From assembly GCA_905234755.1 (NCBI GenBank), contig CAJOIT010000006.1, forward strand, positions 1-64,000: a DNA stretch of 64,000 nt, given 5' to 3'. A program made the position numbers and the translations under genes. The first letter of the stretch is position 1. The number at the start of each line of letters is the position of its first letter. Under the pieces are notes generated by a model. That model made no database searches, was not told the DNA's origin, and saw only the letters and a list, made by a program, of their open reading frames with translations. Positions 50,785 through 60,300 of this stretch are shown here, piece after piece. The stretch is from an uncultured Bacteroidales bacterium. Lineage in GTDB: Bacteria; Bacteroidota; Bacteroidia; Bacteroidales; ML635J-15.

Positions 50785-53700
50785 TTGAAGTGCATTAAAA
50801 AGATATTACTGCTTATGCTGACGGGCATCGTAATAATGTCCGCTCATGCCCAATTCTACAACGGACACCAAATGCGGTTCGGCAAGAACCGCGTGCAGTT
50901 CGATGAATTTGAATGGTACTACTACCGCTACCCGCAGTTCGACACATACTTCTACGCCGGCGGTAGCGACATGGCAGAAATGGCAAATGGTATCGCCACT
51001 GAAATGATTCCCCAGCTCGAAACATTTTTCGACCACAAACTGGAAAAGCGTACGATACTTGTCCTGTTTCAGAACCTTTCCGATTTCAGGCAGAGCAACA
51101 TAGGACTAAACACCGATGCCGACGAATACAACATCGGCGGAACATTAAAGGTCATCGACAACATTGCTTTCGTTTATACGGAACTCGACAGGCAGAAATT
51201 CCGCGAACAGGTAGTCGCCGCTCTTGCTAACATTATACTGAACGACATAATCTACGGTTCGAACATAAAGAACAAGATTGCAAACAACACACTTATCGGT
51301 ATGCCCGAATGGTACACGAGCGGACTTGTTGCCTACATCGCACGCGACTGGGATGCAGATGCCGACAACCTGAATAAGGCTTATTTCCTCTCAAATAAAT
51401 TCAACAATATCAACCAGTTGACTGGCACCGATGCCGAAACCATGGGATTCGCAATCTGGAACTATGTGGCAAGGACTTACGGTCCGCAAGTAATTTCCAA
51501 CATAGTATATCTGACAAGGATTACAAAAAGCGTAGAAAGTGCCTTCATGTATGTACTCGGAGCCAATATGAAAACCCTGCAGGAAAACTGGACCGAATAC
51601 TATAAAACACAGTACGAGGACTTCAACAATACAGCCGACGAACCGCAGGGAAGCGATGTGCTGAAACGCAACCGCAAGAATGTGACATACGCCCAGGCGC
51701 AGTACAATTCCAACACAAACAAGATGGCGTGGAGCGAAAACAAGTTCGGCAAATACTGGATAAAGGTTAACGATTTGAATACAGGGAAAACAAAGAAAGT
51801 TTTCAAGCGCGAACACATGCTCGACCAGATTATCGACAACACCTACCCTATTATACGCTGGCATCCATCGGGAGAAATGCTCGGATTCATAATTGAAAAG
51901 AAAGGTGAAATATACTACACCACCTACCAGTTCGAGACAAAGGAGAAAAAAGAAATCCAGATGCCATCGATGGAAAAGATAAATTCGTTCGACTATTCCG
52001 CTAATGGTCAAAACCTTGTAATCGCCGGATTCAACCACGGACAATCGGATATCTTTATCTACAACATCGCTACAAACATCATCGAAAACATAACAAACGA
52101 CGAAGCTGACGACTACGACCCGTTATATGTAAACAAGTCGAAGCAGATTGTTTTCGCATCGAAAAGGGACGAGGAAAAAATTGGTTCCAAGAAAGACAAT
52201 TCGGTTGCAACACAAGACTACACCGACATATTCATTTACGACATTGCAAGCAAAACAATCAGCCGAGTTACCGAAACCCTTGACGCATCGGAGACAATGC
52301 CGTTCAAGTTGGGTGGCGACTATTTCTTCCTTTCCGACAAAAATGGTGTCAAGAACCTTTACACCACAAAGCTCGACTCGGCAATAAGCTTCATCGACAC
52401 AACCACCCACTACTCCTACAACTACACAACTGCACAACTCTCCAACTACAAGTTTGGAATACAAAATACAGGTTACGACAAATTTTCCAACGGCATTGGC
52501 ATTAGCTACCACAACGACAAGAAATTCAGAATATTCAAATCGGAAAACAACAATCTTTCCAACAAGGAGTCGGGCAGCACATTGAACAGAAAACTCATTG
52601 AAGCCTCCCAAAAACAACAGGAAAACGAAACCAACTATGAGCCAATCTCCGACAACCAAAATGGCAATGAAGGAGAAATAAACATCAGCGATTATTCTTT
52701 TGACCCTGAAGTAGTTGAAAAGATTAGCAGGAAAAATGAAGAAACAAAAGACGAAAAGCCTGCCCGTGCTGCAAAATACCATACAACTTTCTACACCAAC
52801 TACATAATGACGCAAGTCGATTTCGGCTATCTTTTCAACTCCTACCAGAAATTCACCGGCAGTGCTTTCTACTTCAACCCTGGATTTAACCTTGTTTTCA
52901 AGGTAGGAACTGCAGACTTGTTTGAGGACTACCGCATTAGCGCAGGCTTCCGCTTCGACCCGGGCATGGACGGCAACGAATATCTGCTAACCATCGAAAA
53001 TCTGAAACACAGATGGAACCATCAGCTTGTTCTGCACAGGCAGGCGGTGTCGGATTTGAACAATAACTACACAAAGACATTCACACACGAGGCATTCTAC
53101 ATACTTCGCTATCCGTTTTCACAGGTCGATGCAATGCAGTTTACCGCCAATATCCGACAGAACAAAGATGTTTTTCTTTCGACCGACATAAATATGCTTG
53201 AAAAGAAAAATGCCTACGACTACTGGGGAAGCTTGAAGGCAGAATACATTTTTGACAACACAAAGGAACTGGCTACCAACATATTGTCAGGATTTAGGTT
53301 CAAGGTTTTCGCCGAAGCCTTCATGCAGTTGGACAAGAAAAAGACCGATATGGAAGTCGTTGGCGCCGATTTCCGCTACTACCAGCCTATACACCGCTCG
53401 CTGATTTTTGCATTCAGGGCGGCTACCAGCGCATCGTTCGGAAGTGCCAAGCTTATATACTATCTAGGTGGTATCGACAACTGGATAAATGTTGTCCCTT
53501 CGCAACAAATGTTCAACACTAACATAAAGATTGACCCCGAGATAAACTATGTATATCAGGCGGTTGCTACAAACTTGCGCGGTTTCAGCCAGAACATACG
53601 CAATGGTACAAACTTCGCCGTGGCAAATATGGAACTGCGGTTCCCTGTAATCTCATATTTCAGTCGCAAGCCTATAAACAACAGCTTCTTGAAGAACTTC

Positions 53701-53967
53701 CAGATAATAGGTTTCTTCGATGCCGGCATGGCATGGAGCGGACTGAATCCCTACGGCGGAAACAACGCATACAACAACGACTATCATGAGCAATACCCTG
53801 TAACACTGATACTTAACAATAAAAACAATCCGCTTGTTGCTGGCTACGGAGTGGGCGTTCGAAGCAAACTGTTCGGATATTTCATCCGTGCCGACTGGGC
53901 ATGGGGAATCAACAATGGGGAAATCCAAAAGATGATGTTCTATCTTTCGCTAAGCCTAGACTTTTAG
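50785..53967 (+). CDS. Peptidase-MA-like/propeller/outer-membrane barrel fusion protein
   Basis: The 1,060-residue protein probably starts at TTG 50785, giving a proper signal peptide (CIKKILLLMLTGIVIMSAHA). Residues about 60-290 resemble peptidase-MA (gluzincin) domains, with MPEWYTSGLVAY as in that family, but the expected HExxH is replaced by VAALANI, so the metal site is lost. Residues about 295-560 form a TolB/WD40-like propeller (NKMAWSENKFGKYWIKVND, QIVFASKRDEE). After a charged linker (about 600-660) a ~400-residue BamA/Omp85-like beta-barrel ends in LSLSLDF with C-terminal Phe. It is probably an outer-membrane protein with periplasmic N-terminal modules. Confidence 0.78.
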   Translation: MKCIKKILLLMLTGIVIMSAHAQFYNGHQMRFGKNRVQFDEFEWYYYRYPQFDTYFYAGGSDMAEMANGIATEMIPQLETFFDHKLEKRTILVLFQNLSDFRQSNIGLNTDADEYNIGGTLKVIDNIAFVYTELDRQKFREQVVAALANIILNDIIYGSNIKNKIANNTLIGMPEWYTSGLVAYIARDWDADADNLNKAYFLSNKFNNINQLTGTDAETMGFAIWNYVARTYGPQVISNIVYLTRITKSVESAFMYVLGANMKTLQENWTEYYKTQYEDFNNTADEPQGSDVLKRNRKNVTYAQAQYNSNTNKMAWSENKFGKYWIKVNDLNTGKTKKVFKREHMLDQIIDNTYPIIRWHPSGEMLGFIIEKKGEIYYTTYQFETKEKKEIQMPSMEKINSFDYSANGQNLVIAGFNHGQSDIFIYNIATNIIENITNDEADDYDPLYVNKSKQIVFASKRDEEKIGSKKDNSVATQDYTDIFIYDIASKTISRVTETLDASETMPFKLGGDYFFLSDKNGVKNLYTTKLDSAISFIDTTTHYSYNYTTAQLSNYKFGIQNTGYDKFSNGIGISYHNDKKFRIFKSENNNLSNKESGSTLNRKLIEASQKQQENETNYEPISDNQNGNEGEINISDYSFDPEVVEKISRKNEETKDEKPARAAKYHTTFYTNYIMTQVDFGYLFNSYQKFTGSAFYFNPGFNLVFKVGTADLFEDYRISAGFRFDPGMDGNEYLLTIENLKHRWNHQLVLHRQAVSDLNNNYTKTFTHEAFYILRYPFSQVDAMQFTANIRQNKDVFLSTDINMLEKKNAYDYWGSLKAEYIFDNTKELATNILSGFRFKVFAEAFMQLDKKKTDMEVVGADFRYYQPIHRSLIFAFRAATSASFGSAKLIYYLGGIDNWINVVPSQQMFNTNIKIDPEINYVYQAVATNLRGFSQNIRNGTNFAVANMELRFPVISYFSRKPINNSFLKNFQIIGFFDAGMAWSGLNPYGGNNAYNNDYHEQYPVTLILNNKNNPLVAGYGVGVRSKLFGYFIRADWAWGINNGEIQKMMFYLSLSLDF

Positions 53968-54183
53968 GGCTAACGCCCGTTTCTATGCCTGCGGCGTTTC
54001 TGTGGGCTGGCGCCCGTTTCTGAGTTTAACTTCGTTGAGGGCTTCGCCGTTCAAGTTGTTCAAAGTTTAAGGTTCAAAAGTTTAAAGTTGTTTGATGTTG
54101 TTTATAGTTTAACTTCGTTGAGGGCTACTTGTGCTGGGCCGCCCCCTGAGCCTGTCGAAGGGATGTCGAAGTACGCCGTTTCT
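53968..54183. repeat. Cluster of dispersed repeats after the barrel protein gene
   Basis: This gap holds GGGCTAACGCCCG and GGGCTGGCGCCCG palindromes, two copies of TTTAACTTCGTTGAGGGC (54024-54054 long; 54106-54126 short; reverse complement of 6744-6773), and a CCCTGAGCCTGTCGAAGGG element near 54145. No gene is seen. Confidence 0.65.
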
Positions 54184-54234
54184 AAAAAAGGAATGTCACC
54201 CTGAACTTGTTTCAGGGTCTGATTCCTTTTTTTG
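54184..54234 (+). terminator. Terminator-like hairpin of the GAAACAAGTTC repeat family
   Basis: AAAAAAGGAAT and ATTCCTTTTTTT enclose ACCCTGAA/TTCAGGGT. It is the reverse-complement counterpart of the 6821-6872 hairpin, with both inner stem strands changed together. Confidence 0.65.
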
Positions 54235-54304
54235 TTGCAAAGCCTTATTTCGTTACAAAAATCATTTTTTCAACTTTTAACTTTTAATATTCAACTTGTT
54301 TTAC

Positions 54305-54312
54305 TACATTTG
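54305..54312 (+). promoter_or_regulatory. Promoter -7 element of the giant surface protein gene
   Basis: TACATTTG matches TAnnTTTG and lies 26 nt before the ATG. Confidence 0.5.
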
Positions 54313-54338
54313 TCGGCTTAAAATGCAAAAAATTTTCT

Positions 54339-57300
54339 ATGATGAAATTATATAAGAGGGAAATGGGAAAAGGATTGTCCCATAAACTATTTTCAAAAGT
54401 AGCAATCAGTGCTATATTCTTGTTTTTCACTGCATTTACATCGTTAGGACAGGATGTAATTTACTCCTGCGACTTCGAGGATGATGCCGAAAATGCAAAC
54501 TGGACACTTAATAATGGTAACCAGACCAACCAGTGGTATATTGGTTCGGCAGCAAGCAACGGTGGTAGCAATGGTTTGTACATCTCCAATGATGGAGGTG
54601 CTAGCAATGCATACAGTAATGGCTCAACATCGTATGTATATGCTTACCGTGAAATAATTATTGAAGAAAATGCTGTGTATAATGTCGAGTTTGACTGGAG
54701 GGCAAACGGAGAAGATAACTATGACAATTTGAAAGCGTTTATTGTTCCAGCATCGCTCAACTCGGCTTTGTCAGCAGGAACAAACAATGGTATGGATGGA
54801 AGTAATAACTCTACACCAAACGGATGGATAAACTGTGGTAATAATGAAACATTAAGTGGAAACTCGGATTGGCAACATAGTAATACTGAAGTAACACTTG
54901 AAGCAGGTACATACTCTCTTGTTTTCTTCTGGAAAAACGATAACAGCGTTGGTACTATGCCTCCAGCTGCCATCGACAATATCCACATAGAACAACTTAT
55001 AAATCCTGTCGTTGTTACATCATCTGCATACGAAATTGGTTCAACCTATGCGACTTTGAACGGCGTGATTGTAAATCAGGGAGCTTCCGCTATTATTGAA
55101 TATGGATTCAAATATGGCACTGACACAGAAAACCTTACAGAAAATATTACAAGTACTGATGATATCGCTGATTTTTCGGCTACAATTACGGGACTTACAC
55201 CCAATACAACTTACTACTATCGTGCCTACGCAATCAACAGCGACGGCACAGGCTACGGAGAAATAAAATCGTTCAGAACCTGCGGACAATACGCCGGACA
55301 CGATTATGTTGACCTTGGTCTGCCTAACGGCACAAAGTGGGCAAATATGAACATAGGTGCCGAAAATACCGTGGACTACGGTGACCACTTTGCTTGGGGC
55401 GAAACAACACCAAAGGAAAACTACAACTGGGAAACCTACCAATATTGCAATGGAAGCGGAACCACCCTCACCAAATACTGCAGTAATGCTGAATATGGTG
55501 ACAACGGCTTTACTGATTCGCTGATAACCTTGGAAGCCGCCGACGATGCCGCAAACGCCAGCTGGGGAGCCGAATGGCGTATGCCTACACATGAGGAAAT
55601 ACAGGAACTTATTGACAATTGCACTTGCACTTGGACAAAGCAGAACGGTGTAAACGGTCGCTTGTTCACTGGACGAAACGGCAACTCTATTTTCCTGCCC
55701 GCCGCTGGTACCCAAGGTTCAAATGGCGTTCGCGATGTCGGTTCCTACGGCACCTACTGGGCTTCATCGCTTTACACAGCTATCCCGTCCGACGCATGGC
55801 GCTTCATCTTCTATTCGGGCAATCAGCTCTTTGACAATGACTACCGCTACGAAGGACTATCAGTTCGCGCGGTTTACCGTCCGTCACCTACTGTGGCAAC
55901 AAATTCAACAGACAATATAACCCTTACCACAGCAACTCTGCACGGAAGCATTATTAAAATCGGAACTTCAAATGTTATCGAACGCGGATTCATATACGGT
56001 GTCAACCGCGGAAATCTTACCGATACGGTACAGAGCGAAACAGGAACAACCGAATTTTCAGCCTCGATTACAGGACTTGACGCCGGCACAACCTACTACT
56101 ACCGTGCATACGCAACCAACAGCGACGAAACCGGCTATGGTGAAATAAAATCATTTAATACTCCGGCAGGAGAGTTAAGCGACCACTACTATGTTAACCT
56201 TGGCTTGCCGAGCGGCACAATGTGGGCTACAACCAACATTGGAGCAACAACGCCAAATGAATATGGCGATTATTTTGCATGGGGCGAAACATCACCGCAT
56301 TATTCTGTTAATGGTACAGATACGACTTGGCTCGATGGTTATGAACAAGGATACTCATGGGCAAATTACCGCTATTGCAACGGAAACGAAAATACACTTA
56401 CAAAATATTGCAATGACGCCGAATATGGCAACAATGGATTCACCGACAGCTTGATTACATTGGAAGCAACGGACGATGCAGCTGCCGTAAACTGGGGCGA
56501 AGAATGGCGTATGCCTACAAAGGCGGAATTTGACGAGTTGCTTTATAACAGCACACAGGAATGGACTGTGCAGAATGGTGTGACCGGACTTCTCATAACG
56601 GGATATAATGGCGGCACAATCTTCCTGCCCGCTGCCAGTTGGCGCGACAATGATAGCCTCGGCAACGATGGAACTGGCTGCTACTGGTCGAGTTCGCTCT
56701 ATACTGACACCACGAACAATGCGTGGTACAACTACTTATATTCGAACAATTACAACCCTTCCAACTATCCTCGCTACGTTGGACTTCCCATCCGTCCTGT
56801 TTACAAGGTAGAGCCACTCGCAGTAGAGATAGGCTACGAACCTTACAGCTGCGACTTCGAGGATGCTGAAGAAAATGCCAACTGGATACTCAACAACGGC
56901 AGACAGACAAACAGGTGGCACATAGGTTATGCAGTAAACAACGGCGGTGAAAAATCACTGTACATATCCAACGACGGAGGTGCAAATTATACATATAGTA
57001 CTGGTGCTGAATCATACAGCTACGCTTCACGTAAAATAAACATCACCGTTGACGACAAATATCAGTTCGATTTCGACAGGCGTATAAGAGGAGAAAGCAA
57101 TTGGGATCTTCTGAGGGCATTCCTAGTTCCCGATTCACTTTCACAAAACCTTTCTGGCGGCTCAAACAACGGCATGATCGGTACCAACAATACTACACCA
57201 GCAGGATGGATAGATATAAGCGGCGTAGGAGTAATGTCGGAGCAGGCTGGCTGGAAGCATGCTAAAAACAAGGTGAATATCGATGCAGGCATATACTACC

Positions 57301-60300
57301 TGACATTCTTCTGGAAAAACGATGGAGGCGGAGGTTATAGCCCGCCAGCAGCAGTCGATAACGTCATGGTAAAGAAACTGCCGCCTTTCGAAGTAACCAC
57401 TCTTGTAGTACCTCGCACATCTACGACTGCGATATTAAGTGCAGAAATAGTCGTTGACAGGGAAACAGAAATCACACAGGTGGGGTTTGCATTCGGTGAA
57501 AACGAGAATCAACTTCTTGATACTCTACGCATGGCATACAGCGGAACCACTTTCACAAGGCAAATGACAGGCCTTACACCGCAGACTACCTACTACTACC
57601 GTGCATTTGCAAAATACGACGACCGAATCGTCTTCGGTGATATTGTTTCGTTCCGCACAAAGTCAAACGACACCGACGGCACCCCCGACAATCCTCTCAC
57701 CATCGACAACGCCGAGGAATGGGCTCAGTTTGCAGAAGCAATGCTACAGTCGGAAAACCAGTCCACATCAACTTACAAGGGATTCGAAATTTACAATTGC
57801 GGCGATGATACATATTTCAAAATTACCGCCGACATCGACATTGTCAACTGCGACAATACTGTAGTAAACGAGTTCAGCGGTCATTTAAACGGTGGCGGAA
57901 ATACATTTACCATCCGCTTCAATGAGCAGATTGGTGCGGCAACTGTATTCAATGCCATCGAAAATGCAACTGTCGATAGCCTTAATATCCGAGTCCCCTC
58001 ATCGTATGAAATATCTGCCAATGTAGCATCTTACGGGGCATTGTGCCTAAGTGCAAAGTCATCTGCAATATCCAACTGCACGACTTTGGTTTCTGGAAAC
58101 AAGAAAATTACATCAAATAACCAAGGAAAATTTGGCGGATTTGTAGGAAACTCGATAAACAACACCATAGTCAACTGTACAAACAACCTGCCTATAGAAG
58201 TGTCACCCAGTTCCTACGTTTGGGTTGGCGGTATAGTAGGTTCAATCGAAGGAGGTTCTGTGTCGGGATGTACCAACAATGCCGTAATAAAGGGCGTATA
58301 TGCCGGCGGTATCGCAGGACAGATACTAGAAGCAACCTTGTCGTCCAACCTCAATGCTGGAAATGTAATGGCCCAGGAAATGGCTGGTGGAATTGTTGCA
58401 ATCATTACGGACGGAAATGTTTTGATTGATAAGTGCATGAACATTGGTGAAATATTCGCGACAAACCAAGGTTGCAGTTTTGTGTCGATTGGCGGAATTG
58501 TAGGATTCAATTCAATTACAAATTATATAGCCAGAGACCCATTCTTCCAATTGGATAATAAGGTGGCACAGAGAAACAATCAATTTGCAAATCTTACAAT
58601 CAGCAACTGCGCAAACTACGGTTATTTCCCTGCCCTTTCGATGCAAGTTGCAGGTATATTGGGCAATGGGCTCGCCAACTTGAGAAATAATATTTCGGTT
58701 CCACAGTTCTTGGGAGTAAGTACCGCTAGCTATTATTACACAAACGTATATGCATCATCAGGTATAACCGATGAAAACCTTCCTGATACAACAGATTTCT
58801 TCGACAGGCAGGTGAGCGACATGAGGAACGAATCATTCAGACTTATGTACACCTCGCATGGTACAGGTTTGGAAACTACCGAAATTGTCGGTTATGCTCT
58901 CCAATCAACGTTGGCAGCCAACTGGACCTACACCGATGGGCTTTACCCTATGCCTGCGGGCGTACCTGAAGACGACAGGACAACAGCAGCACGAATACCT
59001 ATATATTTCCAGCCCGAAGATGCAGCTGCCGCTGTAAGGGTAAATTTCACTCTGCCTACAACAATTTTGGGACATGATGTGTCGTGGGAATCAAGCAATA
59101 TCAATGTAATATCAATATCTGACGGAAATGCTACTGTTACCCGACCTGCACTTGGTCAGTCAAATGTGGAAGTCGTTCTTACCGCAACCTACGAGGGCGT
59201 AACAAAGCCGTTCGTGCTTATGGTAATTCCACCAAAAATAGCAACTGTATATACCGGCAATCCCTATGTTGACGCGGACTCTGTATTTATTGAAGGTGGT
59301 TTTGCTCTAAATGATAGTGGCGTGGCATATCTCAAGGAATACGGCTTCTTATACAGCTTGAAGCGCGATATTTCCGATTTTACAAAGATAGTATCCACGA
59401 ATCTCAGCGAAGAAATGTATGTTGAGGAGTACAGTGGAAGGTGGTTCTCCTATGAAACTTTAGCAGAAGAATTTGAACCGGGCAAAAGGTACTACTTCGC
59501 AGCTTATGCAACTACTATCGATACTACTACGTATGGCTCAATAGAGAGTTTCAGGACTGCAGGTCCGCCTGATGTCATAATCTTATACCCAGAATACCGC
59601 GAGACGACATCAATGAGAAGAATTATAGTGGATATAGAATCCGACGATGAAGATGGACTTGAACTAACTATGTACTGGGGCACAGACAGGAACAACCTGA
59701 CAGAACAGACTTATATTTACTACGAGAGCGACTGGGGCAATTATTACGCAGATATATACGACCTTCAGCCCGAAACCAAATACTGGTTAGTGGCAGAGGC
59801 TACCGACAGTTACGGAACATCCCGGAGCGATACGGTTGCGTTCTATACCTACGGTTCTTTCATCGATGACCGCGATGACACCGAATATAAATCCATTATT
59901 ATCGGCAACCAGAAATGGATGGCCGAAAACTTGAGGTATGCTGGCAATATTCCATTGCAAACAAGCGAAACTTCAATAGGAAGTGAAACAGAACCTTACC
60001 GTTATTACCCGAATGGAGAAGAAAACAATGTGGAAACTTACGGTTATGGTTATCTTTACAACTGGGCGGCTGCCATGAACACAGCAACCGACAGCAGCAG
60101 CGTAATGAATCCAAGCGGTGTGCAAGGCATCTGTCCGAATGGATGGCACTTGCCTAGCGAAGCAGAATGGCATGAACTTCACAATGAACTTGGCACTGGG
60201 ATATTTGATGATGCTGGATCGCAAATGGCAGGAGGTTATTGGGAAAGTGACAAACTTAAGCATTCGTACGGTTTCAGCACCAGCGGTTTCAGAGCATTGC

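Noticed and set aside
54024..54126. CRISPR-like repeats after the barrel protein gene
   Set aside because: Repeats are few, irregularly spaced and partly inverted, with no constant spacer length and no cas genes.
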